Source of the DNA: Gordionus sp. m RMFG-2023
Lineage: Eukaryota > Nematomorpha > Gordioida > Chordodea > Parachordodidae
Assembly: GCF_954871325.1 (NCBI RefSeq)
Contig: NC_088778.1
Span: forward strand, 744,001 to 808,000
Reading direction: 5' to 3'
DNA: 64,000 nt
Shown: positions 10,691 to 23,344 of the stretch, piece by piece
Position numbering within the stretch: position 1 is the stretch's first letter
How the letters are laid out: each line of letters starts with the position of its first letter
The notes under the pieces: generated by a model
What the model saw: only the letters and a program-made list of their open reading frames with translations
Database searches by the model: none
What the model was told of the DNA's origin: nothing
Position numbers and translations under genes: made by a program

Positions 10691-10835
10691 AATTGAGAGA
10701 ATTTTTGAATCTTTTTTTTTAAACTTTCAAAAGGGACATAAAATATATGAAAGATATTTTGGGGAGTGTGTTAAAAACTGATGAGATTTCATAAATTATA
10801 TAATTGCTCAAAATATTTAAGGATCTAATCATCTT

Positions 10836-10996
<161 letters not shown>

Positions 10997-11019
10997 TTTA
11001 AACGGTTAAAGTTTTGCAT

Positions 11020-12350
11020 AAACGATATTAAATAACAGGGGGTAACCTCATTTTTAACATATATATATTATATATATATATACCTAACGTTTTATTTTTT
11101 TTTAAAAAATATGAAGAAGTATGACAACACGCATGCGCTTAATTTTTGCACACTATCAGACATTATTTTTAGTTATTTAAAATTTTAAAAATAATATTCT
11201 CTACTTTATCACATATTCAGGTTAAATTAATGGGATTCATAATTAATTGGCTCATCATTATTCTTATTCATATCTTAAATTAATTTATTATAATTGGGAA
11301 AAAATTTATAAATTGTAATTTTGTGTAAGAAAATAAAATTTTACGGCTTATATGTCTCTTTAAATTAATATTATTCAACATATTCTAACATCTAAAAAAA
11401 AAATTCATTTTATAGTGGGTCTTAAGTTCGAAAACCATTATAATTTAAAATCACAACTATATTAAAACAATGTTGACCTTTAATATCGCGAATGAAGTAT
11501 AAAAATCTAACGTTTTATCCAAATCTATCATAGACAGGAATTCACACTTAAAATAAAAAGTGGGAATAGGTAGTTCTCGATACATTAATCAAAATATCTC
11601 AGGTTTCCTTCATTCTGCAATCACGCAAACGATGTTACAGTTCAATTGGATTCGATGACACTCAGAATTTCTTACATTAAAACATAAAAATCAATCATTT
11701 GGGACCATTTTTTTATTCTTCTAAAATATAATAATCATTACAAATAATAGTCTCTTTGTACAAAATATTTTAAAAAGTTTGATTTTTTGCCATATCCGGT
11801 TAAATTTTGAATTAGACTCACATAATCGAATTTAAAAATAGACTAGATCCATACAAAAAGAAGACAATTGAATGATTGGATCAGATTTGAAAATCAAAAT
11901 AATTGTGTTATTCGTTACTAATAAATGTTCGAATAATTCAAAATAAATAGTGCAGGTAGATGAATAGCGTCGTAACTTGTATTATATGCGAGGTGGGGAA
12001 TGGGGTTACGTTGGGTAGCCTAGATTTATCTAGGGGGGAGGGGGGGATTTTTTGTCTGACCAATCTAAATCAAGTAATTTTTTTCAATTTTCCGAGTCCG
12101 ATCAGAATAGGTGCAATTTTTTCCAATGGCATCTAAAATTCTGAGCGTTTAAAGGGAATAAAAAATCATTTTGGTCATTTTTCCAATCATACAAAAGGTC
12201 CGTAAGTAAGAGGGAATGCCTGTGGGGATTCGACTAATCCAAGTTCAATCAGACTGGGATTGATCCATGTAGCGCTCAACGATGTTACCAAAATGGTAAT
12301 AATGGACCAATCAAAACCTAAGATAGTTACCAGAAACTGGGTAAATTATA
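11020..12350. other. Intergenic sequence, no gene seen
   Basis: Mostly AT-rich sequence. 11950-12330 is more complex and includes a G tract (12036-12050), but no frame, splice-like structure or repeat boundary is convincing. Confidence 0.4.
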
Positions 12351-12704
12351 CGATTTGAAATCAATTTAGATCACACCAAAGAAATTTAGTACTTAAAAAT
12401 TATGCACACTCCGCCCTTAAAGTAACTAGATTATACTATAGTTCTTGGGTACAAGCTTTTCTGGTACTGCTCTTTCTTTTAAAGTCTATAGACGTTTACG
12501 CAACATTTTTCGAACTGTTTACGCGTAAAGTTAGTGTGGCTTGCCCATAAACGTGTATAGGGTTCTTTGGGTTTATTTTTTCACCCAAATTAATTTAGCT
12601 TCAGTTAGATGGATGTGTGGAAATGAGGATTTCCTAGCATAGCTCTGTTGACACTTCAGTGTCAGAAGGCAATATAAATCACTTATCATGCAATGAAATA
12701 TTAT

Positions 12705-13009
12705 AATACCTAACCTGACGATGCATTCATTAAAGGTGTACATTAATAAAAACAGCTGGGTACGCCATTTTGGTTAACCATATCATAATTAAAAATTTTA
12801 AACGAGAGACCATTTTATTCCTAAGTCTGAAACATTTTAAAGAATTGCTTGATCATCGAGATAATAAGGAAGCAAGTTATCAAACTAAATAGCTGGTTTT
12901 AACATAAGAATAATTACTATATGAGTTACCAAAATGGAGGATCCAGCTGATTTGCATTCAACGACGCTTTCAAAATGCATTATTATGAATGCAAAGTCAC
13001 TCTAGGTAT
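12705..13009 (+). mobile_element. MITE family M1, copy A
   Basis: About 305 bp with inverted ends of the form AATACCTAGACTGAC and its complement, followed inward by GATGCATTCAT. Internal landmarks shared by all copies are GCCATTTTGGTTA, GATCATCGAGATAATAAGG, TTACCAAAATGG and CAACGACGCTTTC. Other copies are at 30015, 31032 and 37397. It lies where copy 1 of the segmental duplication has the promoter and exon 1 of the candidate peptide gene. Confidence 0.85.
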
Positions 13010-13096
13010 CAATGTCATTGGTATTACGTAAATTTTTTTTTTTTAAATTAAATTAAAAAAATAATATTTATATTTATTAATTCTCTTATGATCAAG

Positions 13097-14083
13097 GTTG
13101 GGAAAGATTCTGTTCTTATTGCATCTCACTCCAACACGCTTGTTGCCTTCGCCCGTAAGTTAAATTTAACTCTGTCATGTTTATCGATTCAAGATTAATT
13201 TATTAATAAAAGATGATAGATATTTTTAAAAAATTAATAGCCAGATATTGAAATGAATTATTATAACCATCTTCTAACTAATGGCTATTAGTTTCAGCAT
13301 TATAATAGAACCAGCGACATAATTTTTATAGAAATAATTGATTTAGATGGTTTCGCATTTGGGATGATTAATGATAAAGTTATTAATGAATTAGGGGAAA
13401 CTGGGGCACATTGGACAACTTCATTTCTTTTTTAAAACTAATAAGGTTGATTTGAAATATAATAGATAACTATTATATTATATTAAATATATACATATAT
13501 TTGTATATTATATATTTATTTACATAATTTTATTATCAACTGCTAGTTCTTGAATTTCTGACATCAGGATGAAGTTTTAAGAAAATGACCTTGCGGCGAA
13601 ACCAAATGTAATAAATACCGAGAGATATATCTTGGTTCCAAGAATTATTTTCAATAGGGTTTGGTTTGATTGTAGGAGCTGAGGTCATAGGGATCCAAGG
13701 AGATACGAATATTTGTTCTTAACGTTCTGTTGATGATGATACTTTGCCTGAATATAGCCTAAGATGTCAGTGTTAGTGTAAGAGAGTATATCGTTAGTGC
13801 TACAATTTCAAACCCTAAGCGAAGGCAATTAAAATTTCTAAGTTCTTCATTGCTAAGTAATAGTTCGAGGTCAGAGCTTATTAATTTTATTGCAGTTAGG
13901 TTCTATATAAGTTTATGCTTGTATTGTTTGAATCATTTTATATATTGTCAAGTAAAATTGCCAATTGTAACAATAAATTAATATTGCTTTATGGTATGAA
14001 GTCTAGTAGGTTAATTTTTGTTTCAATAAGTTTTGCTTGATTTGTTTTTATAAGCGATCTTTATCTATTACAGGAAAATTTAG
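13097..14083 (+). pseudogene. Partial duplicate of the Cys-rich peptide gene
   Basis: Homologues of exon 2 (13097-13154) and exon 3 (14074-14083) are present with their flanking splice-like sequences (AAG before, GTAAGT after, and CTATTACAG before the last exon). Exon 2 differs from the first copy at only a few positions, while the intron flanks differ at roughly one base in four. No counterpart of the signal-peptide exon is seen, so this copy looks incomplete at its 5' end. The strong exon conservation suggests past selection on the sequence. Confidence 0.3.
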
Positions 14084-14128
14084 CAGATTTGGGAACAGGA
14101 AAATATTTGGTGTTTGTTTTGAGTGATT

Positions 14129-14224
14129 TATCAAATATATATTTATTTATGATGCTAAATTATATTTTTTTAAAATTATCAAATATATATTTATTTATGA
14201 TGCTAAATTATATTTTTTTAAAAA
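14129..14224 (+). repeat. Two tandem 48-bp units
   Basis: TATCAAATATATATTTATTT through TTTTTTTAAAA occurs twice head to tail, virtually identical. It is present only in copy 2 of the segmental duplication. Confidence 0.85.
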
Positions 14225-14479
14225 AATAAACACATTATCTTGAAATATATTTAAAATTAACCTAATGCAAAAACAAAAAAATATATTTTTTTTTTAAAAT
14301 TAGAGATAATAATAATAATAATAATAATATTTTAATACAAACTAAATTATAGATATCAATTAATGCAATTGTGAGGTGGATAATCATTAAAACGAGAATT
14401 ATGGTATGAATCTAACTGAAAATATATATTGAATTTAAATGGGCACATTTATTTTATAAAGACATTTCAAGGCAATTTA

Positions 14480-15400
14480 AAGATATAATGGCTTTTGTAA
14501 GGCGACTAAATATAAAACAAAACTAAAATATATATATATGTAACAGTTATAATAACCTCCTTTACTTATAATATCATAATATATTTTTTAAGATATAATA
14601 TTGTAGTTTTCACATACCCTCTTTACCCAATTTTTATTTAAATTACATTAGATTCTTCGTAACTATAACTTCTCCTCCCCTCCCTCCCACATTTTTCCAA
14701 TAACTTTTTAATTTTAATGATCAATCTTTCAATGTTTATGGATTCAGTACCCCCCCCCCCCTCCTTCTCCTCGGAATTCTATAGCAGTTTATGGTTACAG
14801 ATATCTGGTGATCGAAATAATTCTATTCATTTAAAAAAAATCATAATTATTCTTAAAAACATATAAAATCATCTCTTATATTATACCAAACATATTTTTT
14901 ATATACTGATATTATATTGTTAAACATGGATTATTATTTGTATTAAAATGGTTATTATATAGCGCAAATTTTTGTATGTTGCATTCATTAATTTACACAA
15001 TTTATATTAACTTTACTTAATAGTTTCATCTAATTGTTTAATAGATTTTTTGTATATATAAAGATATATTTATTATATTTATTTAGTTAAATATTTCTAA
15101 AATATATTTATTTAATAAAAGTTTTAAATTTTTTTGTTTATCTGCTTAACTCCCTGCCAACCGTAACAGATATATAAAAGAAATTATTAAAATCAAATCA
15201 AATAATATAACTAAACGATGAGAGTTTTAACTAAAATATTTTGTTCAAACATATTTAACAGTTTTGAATATCAATAATAAAATATTTATTATAAGAGGTT
15301 TCGATATTTAAATTGGAGCCTATTAGTAATTTAAGATGAAGATATTTAAAAGATTAAAAATTTTTATAAATTAAAAATGTGATTTTAAGGATAATGAGAT
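14480..15400. other. Intergenic AT-rich sequence with a C tract
   Basis: No gene is seen. It contains a run of about 13 C at 14750-14762. Confidence 0.45.
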
Positions 15401-15763
15401 CGAAGTTGAAAAAAAAGGGAAGAGTAATATCATGTGCGAATCAAACAGGTTTTGCAAGAATTTTATAAACAATTCTAATGAAGTTGGGATCCCTTTTACA
15501 GAAATGAGTGTCTAGTAATAATGGATGTGATTGCTCTAATGTATAACGCTGAGGGCCTCCAAACACTGTATCGCCTGCGATATATTGAAAACATAAAAAT
15601 ACGAATACTTTTTTATAAATAAATTTTTTTAGATATTTATTTCATTGATGCAAATTTAAAACATAATTTAGTTTTTTAAATTTAATTTAGAAAAAATGTA
15701 AAGAATTCTAAACCTTCTTCTCCAAAATCCTTTCATTTCTTCCTGCATCTATCTAATATATTT
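15400..15763 (-). repeat. 3' flank duplicated with family A receptors
   Basis: 15410-15510 (landmarks GCAAGAATTTTATAAAC and AATGAAGTTGGG) resembles 37270-37380 and, in reverse, 30290-30370. These are the 3' flanks of the other family A copies. The copying unit therefore included several hundred bases beyond the stop codon. Confidence 0.5.
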
Positions 15764-16858
15764 TTAAAAATCATAGTTATATCGGGATCGAAGAAGAGAT
15801 GGACATAAACACCTAACAAAGGGTAGCTTAATTTTATGGTTATCAGAATAAATAGAATGCGTCTTGAGTTCAGAGATATATTTTATATATGCTATGGACC
15901 CGACAAAGAAGATATAAATAATGTAAGGTAGATTAAAAAACATTATGACTATGCATTGCGCCAATACAAGTTTGTAAAATCTAAAGAAGATTTTAGAACG
16001 GTTAGCATTTGTGTTCATCATTATTATTGATATATCCAAATTTTCCTTTGTTTTTACTGTTTCTCTCTTTATCTCCTTAGTTGGATTCGTACGACTAATA
16101 GGCTTAGGCTTATACATAACCACTATGATGATTACATTGACTGCAACGACGATAACAACTGGCAATAAATACATAAAAAATAGTACAATCATATCGTATT
16201 TGTATCTCCAATTCTTTATTATTGGCCAGAGAAAATAAACTATATCCTTGCACTCTTTCATACTGTAATAAGAGTCATTTTGATTGGTTGAACCAATTGG
16301 GCCATTAAAATTTAAGTAATCTAGACAGGCCAATTGTATTTTGGAGCTAACTGCGCATGGTATGGCTATTAAAATATTGCAAAAGGTGATAGATGTAGTG
16401 ATAATCATAATACGTTTAAAGGTAAAATAAGTGTTGTACAAATATGGTTTGCATATAGCCATACTACGATCGATCACCTGAACGACTGTCATGTAATTGA
16501 CATTGATAGAACAAATTTCGTCAAGAGACAATATAATATTTGCCATATAAAATGCGATTCCATATTTGCGAGTCAATCCAAGATTTTTAAACTCCAAAAC
16601 GGGCCAAAAAATATATTTGACGCATGACACCGTGTCGAAAAACAAGATGTAATACAAGTAAATGTAATGATAACTTTTTCTTCTCAATCGAAAACTGGTT
16701 ACAAAGTATATGAAATTTCCTAACCATCCCAATGCCAGGTTGAGCGTAATCATGTCCTTGGAAATGTGCGCGAATTTATCGTTCTTTAAAAAATTGGAAT
16801 ATTCCGCCATTTTAGCGTATATCACGGTTAGGTTGTTCGCATTTATTTGATTCAACAT
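15764..16858 (-). pseudogene. Family A rhodopsin-like GPCR, frame shifted at TM7
   Basis: The single-exon ORF of 364 codons starts MLNQINANN and has six clear transmembrane segments. TM1 carries GN (residues 47-48), TM2 has an Asp in FFDTVSC, TM3 ends in DRSMAICKP (the DRY-type motif), TM4 follows, then an extracellular loop with Cys (CLDY and KECK), TM5 contains LLPVV, and TM6 contains NLPYI. It aligns with the intact receptor at 37998-39098 to about residue 343. There the frame slips by one base (near 15825-15840): the expected TM7 reading (KLSYPLLGVYV, FFDPD) is present in the neighbouring frame instead. It is therefore probably a young pseudogene, unless a sequencing error or small intron explains the shift. 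The ligand is unknown. Confidence 0.8.
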
Positions 16859-16859
16859 A

Positions 16860-19100
16860 TTTAAATTGTTTGATTAATAAAGTATTTAAAAAAAAATATT
16901 AATAAAAGTATTTGTATCTGTATTTTGTATTTTTTCTTCAAGTTTCGAAAAACGGTTATAGCAAACAATATTAAGCTAATTTATTTTTATAATATTTAAT
17001 AGTCACCTTTTCAAATTAATATTTTACGTAATAACCCCCAACTGAGTAACATTAGCATAATGTATCTTAATTAATTTAAATTATATTCCTCTTTGATGTA
17101 TATGTCAGGTAGATATAATAATTAATAAAGTATTCTATCCAACCACGTTAGGGATTGAAAGCCATGCCGGCAATAGGGTTAAGATAACTTATTTATAATA
17201 ACATCATGAGTTATCAATTAAAATTTTTATTAAAAACGGGTAAAAGTGAAAGATATCGTATTATTATTTTTTTTTTGTGTATTACAGATAAAAAAATACA
17301 TTAGCTGAATAAAGGGGGGGGGTCTATTTTAACCACCCCACCCCCCAACCTACCCCACCCTCTTTTAAAATAGTTTTTCACTTTAAATAAGGTATAATAT
17401 ACTATAGTGATAGGAACAACCATATTACTTTATTTTTATTAAATATATATATATATAATTTGAATATAATAAATTCAGTTTTCCCATCTGAAAACGAATA
17501 ATGTCCCAATCAAAAAAAAAACAATCAAAAAAAGGTTAAAGTCCGATCAAAAAAGGGAAAGTGTCAATCAAATTGTCCGTTTAATTAATCCTTGAAATAT
17601 CATTTTTCTTAAAATTTCGCTTTTTATTTATTTTATTTCTTTTAAATCAATTTTTCTTAATTTATTTTTATTTTTAATTATTCTGTCATTTATTCATTTA
17701 TTTATTTTTTCATTTGCAACTATTCTATTTTTCTTCATTTTAAATGATTTTTTTTAATCATTTCATTCATTTTTAAATCATTTTTTTTCCTTATATTTTT
17801 TCTATTTTTCTAAAATTTCCCTTGTAATTATTTTTACTTATCTTTGGGCAATCAAATTTTTTTTATATCGATGTCAGAGAGAGACCTGCAGTCGCGAGGT
17901 AAAGACCAGCTGGATTTTTTTAAAAAAAAATTATACGGCTCGGACCGCACAGGTTTCACAAATATTGATAAAATAATTACATAAAGAGAAATTGAATGAA
18001 TTAAGAAAATAATTTTCAAATGAAAGGAAGATAAAAAAGAATGGTTAAAATTGACAAAAAAAAAATAGAATCGGACAGGAAAAATAATAAAAAAGAAGGA
18101 ATAATCAAAAATGGAAAGAAAAAAAAAATATAAAAAAATATTAAAGATGATTTAGAATCGCCAAAAGTTATAAATAATAAAATAAGAATGAAAATTAAAA
18201 ATAACCCAAAAATTTTGGCAAAATGATATTTTTAGGAATTATCAAAATGAAAACAAAAAAAATTATTATTATTTTTTGGTTTGGACTTTTATTTATTTTT
18301 TTTGTATAAGAAAACCCCTGGCATAATATCTTTCAAAGGAATTTTCGCTCATCTTCGATCTATGAGGTTGAAAGGATGAATTTCTAATGTGAAAAAGTTC
18401 TTTCACCGCTAACCTGTATTAAAAAATTTATTTGTATGAAAATATGATAAATTGGCTTGGTTTGCAGGGGACAGCAAGTAAGATTTTGGATAAAATATAT
18501 AAATCACAGTGTGTTGCAGCTTAAGCAGCCCTCCAAAAATGCAAAATATTTTTCTTCTTATCGGTACCTTTTTAAAATGACCAAATCCGGTGATTATCGT
18601 TACAATACTTTTCTCTACCATCTTTGGACCTTTTTTTAAGTAGGTGAATCAATTTCTTTAGATCATCTTGTTAACTTCAGCCGAACTATTATAGTCAGAT
18701 AAAATGGTCGTTGACAGTTGACATGATTTTAATCCGACTCTTCTAAATTGACAAGATGCCTTTTCGTCACAAATCTTATTCATTAATCAATCACCAAGTA
18801 TAATAATATTTAAGAATTAGTACCGATTATATTTAAATAAATTAAAAACAATAATAAAATATGTATAACTTACTTAAACCTAATTGAACCTGGGTTGAAA
18901 AGTATTTCCGGGTTCTGTTCGGAATTTTAAAAATTGAAAGTATCGGTGCGGATTTATAAATTTGTTCAAAAATCCGTGTTTTCATATCCGGGTTCAAGTT
19001 TGGCTCCAAATTCTTTATAACCCCCCCCCCCCTCCGTTTTCTTCAATTAATTATGATGCCGATCTTAAATGTTTTAAAACTCTAGAGATTTCAAACGACG
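16860..19100. other. Intergenic sequence with homopolymer-rich DNA
   Basis: No gene is supported. It includes mononucleotide G and C runs near 17316-17365, long T-rich (17580-17860) and A-rich (17990-18260) tracts, and GC-rich patches at 17880-17960 and 18890-18990 that look like worn ends of the hAT-type MITEs. Opposed open frames at 18409-18639 lack any family feature. Confidence 0.4.
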
Positions 19101-19108
19101 TTCCAATT

Positions 19109-19387
19109 CGAGATCTGCAAAGTTAGGCCCGATCCGGCCCGGCCGGACTCGGTATTTTATTTAAAATAACCGGGTTCGGGTTTGGGTCGGACCTTGGGAA
19201 TTTTTTTAAATGTATCTAAATGTATCTATTTTATAATCGAATTTTTTATGTAAAATAAAAATATTTGATTTTATTTATTGAAACTAAACGACATACATGT
19301 CTTTTATTTTGAGTAATCATAAAAATTTATTTCTATATTTTAATAATTTCGGGCCGGGCCGGGCTTGAAAAATTAGGCCCGATGCAC
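19109..19387 (+). mobile_element. Short GC-ended hAT-type MITE with 8-bp target duplication
   Basis: The left end reads CGAGATCTGCAAAGTTAGGC and the right end ATTAGGCCCGATGCAC. The near-perfect flanking duplication is TTCCAATT (19101-19108) and TTCCAATA (19388-19395). It is about 279 bp and has GGCCCGGCC-type repeats near each end and an AT-rich centre. The same family occurs at 9800-10690, 40884 and 41902. Confidence 0.75.
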
Positions 19388-19668
19388 TTCCAATACAACA
19401 TATATATATATGATGGAAAAAGTATTATAATCTTAATTTTATCATACCATTATATTACATATATATTATCATAATGTCTTCTTTATAATTATAATGTTGA
19501 ATATGAATCTACATTTTTGATACGAAGCCTAGATAATCTATTTCTTTAGGACAGATTAGGAATTTTGTAAACTTAAATTAGAACCCATTATTAGGCATTG
19601 AAGAGTGTCAAAAGATTCATGATTTTTATAATTAAAGTATTATATACTACCATATTAAGGTTATTTAT

Positions 19669-19824
19669 CAGAGTTGTTAAAAGATACTTTTTAAATTGAT
19701 CTAGATACAGATACATCGTCTATATTTTAATCAAAAATCTATCTAGATACAGATACAGATACCACATTTTTATATCTAGATACAGGATCTAAATACTTGT
19801 ATTTTAGATTCTTTAACAACTCTG
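19669..19824 (+). mobile_element. MITE family M2, copy 1
   Basis: 156 bp with ends CAGAGTTGTTAAAAGATAC and its near-complement ending TTTAACAACTCTG. A perfect 8-bp duplication TTATTTAT flanks it (19661-19668 and 19825-19832). The inside consists of repeated ATCTAGATACAGATAC units that make the element largely self-complementary. Confidence 0.95.
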
Positions 19825-19984
19825 TTATTTATTCTATACGAACGTCTAATAAACTAAAATTAGGAATATTGAATATGTCGTGTTTGGTTAACTACTAAAA
19901 CTGTTCAGCCTTCATATCCTTCATCTTAATCTTTAAACTGCCCAGCTGTTCTTTTTTTTTTTATAAAAAAACATAAAGTTGGAC

Positions 19985-20228
19985 TACATTTTGAAATCTA
20001 AAACCCGACCAGAATATATAGTTGACGCATGACATGTTGTCAAAAGTCAAGATTTAATGCATCTAAAGGTAATAATGACTTTTCCGTTTCAATTTGAAAC
20101 TAATTACAACAGTATATAAAGCTACCTTAACCTCTCCAAAGTATAATCACGTTGTTGAAAATACTTATAATTTCTCCGATTTTGGTGGATATTAGAGTTA
20201 AATTGTTTGTTCTTATTTGACTTAACAT
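19985..20228 (-). pseudogene. Family A GPCR, N-terminal fragment
   Basis: Read on the minus strand from ATG 20228, this begins MLSQIRTNNLTLISTK. It aligns with roughly the first 90 residues of the family A receptor at 37998-39098 (N-terminus, TM1, TM2), with the shared landmark ATATAGTTGACGCATGACA. The rest of the receptor is absent and the frame is disrupted. It lies head to head with the family B receptor at 23345, the same arrangement as the pair at 38.5 and 42.9 kb. Confidence 0.75.
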
Positions 20229-20299
20229 ATTAATATTTAATAATTAATATAGTATTTAAGCATGTTTTCTAAACCTTAGTTATATCCATTGAAATCGAT

Positions 20300-20700
20300 G
20301 ACATCAATAGAGTTTTAGATGATCTATTTTAAAATAGTAATAATTTATTTTTTCAATTAATTAATAATATAGCCCCAACATGATATCAATAGAGTTAAGA
20401 TGACATATTTTATCATACTAATAGTTAGCTTTTAAATTAATGTATGCAACCACAAATGAGTTGACGTCAATACAGTTAAGATTGACACATTTTTATAATA
20501 GTAATAATAATTAGATTTTCAATTAATTAATGTAACTCCAACTGAGTTATCTATTAAAATTGACGTTATCAATCGAGTTAAGATAAGTTAATTTACAATA
20601 ATAAAAATTTAGTTATTATTTAATAATGCAACGCTCAACTGAGTTATCTATTAAAATTGACGTTATCAATCGAGTTGAGATGAACTAATTTCATAATAAA
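20300..20700 (+). repeat. Five-unit tandem repeat, 80-100 bp units
   Basis: The phrase ATCAATAGAGTTAAGATGA or a close variant recurs near 20301, 20384, 20466, 20567 and 20664. Between repeats lie AATTAATTAATGTAAC and AACTGAGTTATCTATT. The last two units are nearly identical. A related single unit is near 17170-17230. The array lies upstream of both the A fragment and the B receptor at 23.3 kb. Confidence 0.75.
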
Positions 20701-20719
20701 TAAAAATCTATTAAATAAA

Positions 20720-23245
20720 ACTATAGTTTTAAGATTATCACAATTTTTTTAAAATTTATATTTTAGAGATATAAAAATATCTCAAGAATGGAGGGGGGCA
20801 TAGGCCAGCTTATTTCTATTATTAAGGCCTTAAGTTTTTAAATTTAAAAAATATTTCTTAATTATTGGAAACTGTAAATGTAGATTATTTTATATCGCCC
20901 CTACATTAAAAAAATATTAAGGTATAATTAATTATTTGCTTTATGACATGACTAAATTTTGATCTACACATAACCATTAATTTATATTGAGATATAAACT
21001 TTTCAGTAATAAAAAACATAACCTCTGGCTGGACACTTGCACCAAAATATAGTATTGCTTACCCAAAAACTAAAATTTCATCGTTTGAAATTTTAAAATT
21101 GTCATTAAAACTTATAAATTTGAATTAATCATAATCTCGTATAATTTATCTAACCACCTCCATAGCTGGTTTTTTTAAAATATAATTTATATTTAGAAAG
21201 TGGCAGTTTAATAATGAGATACCTGGGGGTAAATATACCTATATTTCAGCTGGAGTGACCATTCGTTGGAACCAATTTAAATAATTATTTTAAAGATAAA
21301 CCTCATTCATTACGACATAAATTCAGGGCTACTTATATGTGGTCTAATCAATGATATTTCATAAAATAGATATATTTATCCAAAAATGATATAATTATCG
21401 GCTATTAAGATCAGATGATATAGAATTTTTCTTTAAAAAAAACCATACCTTGCTTTATAGAAATTTTTATGTTTAACTTATTTATTTTATATATAAATAT
21501 AATTGATATACTAAAAAAAATAGGCAGTAATCATAAGTGTCAGTGAATGACAAGTGATACTTGAATAATAAATGGTGTTTGATCACAAATAGTGAGGATG
21601 AATTTCAGGGATGAATAAAAAAAATAAAAAAAATCGAAAAAATCATCCAAATTTTTCATAATCAAATTACTGAATTCTCAAGGAAAGCAAAATTATATTG
21701 AATTCCTGGAAATTACTTCTCAGATGCTCAGATAGAAAAAAATAAGGACGGAATTAAGACGAAATATTAATAGTAGCTGAGATATAAAACGAAAATTTTT
21801 CGGACTTAGAAAAAAGATTTTAAGTATGTTGAAAATGCTCTAAACAGATAGGGAAAATGGATTTACATCATATTCGGGTAAGAAATAAATTTTATCCCAA
21901 ATATTTTTATTGGAAGATTTTTCAGTATCAAAATCTCAGAATCTGTTTTGTTTTGAACATGGTTAATTTCTTCTTTTTTTTTCCAAGATATTATAAATTT
22001 TATTTTCAATTTTTAATTAATTGACAATATAATTAGGCATGGGGAGTCATTTAATTAAAGATATTTAATTTAAAATTGTCTTTCAACTATTTATATTAAA
22101 TGGTCAATTCTATCCATAAACTGAAAGAAAAAAACATAAAATTTGATGAGATGTTGGGCTTAGGGTGGAGATGAAAGAAAAATGCATATTCCGTGTCACC
22201 TTGCGGAGTGAATATTTTCGAACCTTCATCATCTATTATTATGAAAATTATGTTTTACAATGTAATTTTATCTATTTTGTCACTGAAAAATAATAACTTA
22301 ATGGATTCCATTTATGGTTTTCTATACTTCAAGCTGATCAAATTGCAGCTGATTTAAAAAAATTTTTTTTTTTAAATCCGATTGGTCTCAATTTTGACAA
22401 TCACTACCTAAAATAAATTTTAAGGAATATGCAATATTTAATTTCATAAATAATTTGAGATCAATAGTTTTCGAAAATTTATTGTAAACAAAAATTTGAT
22501 ATAATTTTTTAAAGATTTTTTTTGTGCAGGAAAATAGTAAAAAGATTTATGAAAGTTTTTTGTTATTTTTTTTAGGTAAACAAAGAAAAAGATAATAAAT
22601 AAAAAGATGGAGGCTTGTCAGAACATAAAAACTATGGTGAAACATCCGGTTTCGCGATAAATTTGAATTTCCTTTTATTAAATTAGTAAACCACCATATG
22701 CAAAAATAGTTATACGCTAAAAAAATGGCTTTGAGATCATATGTTGGCCATCAAAGCTAGCGCTGCTGTTGAAATTTATATCTATAGGGCTTTGTTAGAT
22801 GTATTAATCAGTTTAGTAAACACCCTGTTAAAATAAGAAAGTTAATTAACCGAAATTAACAAAAAAGATGGTGGCGCACCGAAACAAAAAAACTAGATTA
22901 GGGAAAAACATCTCATTTTTCGCCATGGACATAGCAGGTGGTATAAAAAAAAAATGATCGCTCCCTCTTAAAAAAAATATGTTATAAACAGAAAGATTTA
23001 TAAGTGGCGGGAAATCATTTAAATTTTAAACATTTTCACGTCAAAGAGAACACATAAATTCCTGTCTCCAAATATTTCACTCATTATAAACTTTCGGTGT
23101 AATGGGCAGGTTTTAGCGAACAAACCCGACCCACTATTTGTTATGATATTTTTTTTTAAACCGCCTCCCCCCCCCCAGTGGTTTTTTTTTCTCAAACTGT
23201 TAATTGATTAAATATAATTATATCATATTTTTTTAAAAAAAATAT
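20720..23245. other. Intergenic region, no gene seen
   Basis: AT-rich with many A and T runs. Two loosely similar stretches (22610-22670 and 22860-22925, both with AAAGATGG and AAACATC) may be a worn tandem repeat. A run of C at about 23166-23177 precedes the promoter region of the GPCR. No coding frame is convincing. Confidence 0.4.
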
Positions 23246-23251
23246 TTTTTT

Positions 23252-23288
23252 AAATCGATATTAAAATCAATTTGAAATTATTACTATA
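23252..23288 (+). promoter_or_regulatory. Upstream element conserved among family B receptor genes
   Basis: AAATCGATATTAA followed by TTTGAAATTATTACTATA lies about 60-90 bases before the conserved start codon (23345). Counterparts occur at 42788-42820 and, reversed, at about 36647-36685 ahead of the other two copies. It is a candidate core-promoter element, but it may be conserved only because the copies are recent. Confidence 0.35.
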
Positions 23289-23344
23289 ATTTGAAATTAA
23301 AAAAAAAAAAATTCTGTATACAGACAATAATTTATCTTCTATCA

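Larger units (their letters stand above)
12355..14470 (+). repeat. Segmental duplication, copy 2 (partner 4010-9450)
   Basis: Collinear with copy 1 through the landmarks GTTTACGC near 12490, the candidate exon 2 at 13097, TAGGGTTTGGTTTGATTG at 13657, AGCCTAAGATG near 13757, the candidate exon 3 at 14074 and ATAGATATCAATTAATGC at 14350. It lacks the hAT element and the 6.1-7.0 kb segment of copy 1. In place of the promoter and first exon it carries a short MITE (12705-13009). Confidence 0.75.

Noticed and set aside
16011-16238. 75-codon plus-strand hydrophobic frame
   Set aside because: It is antisense to TM5 and the third loop of the 15.8 kb receptor, and hydrophobic because the complement is T-rich.
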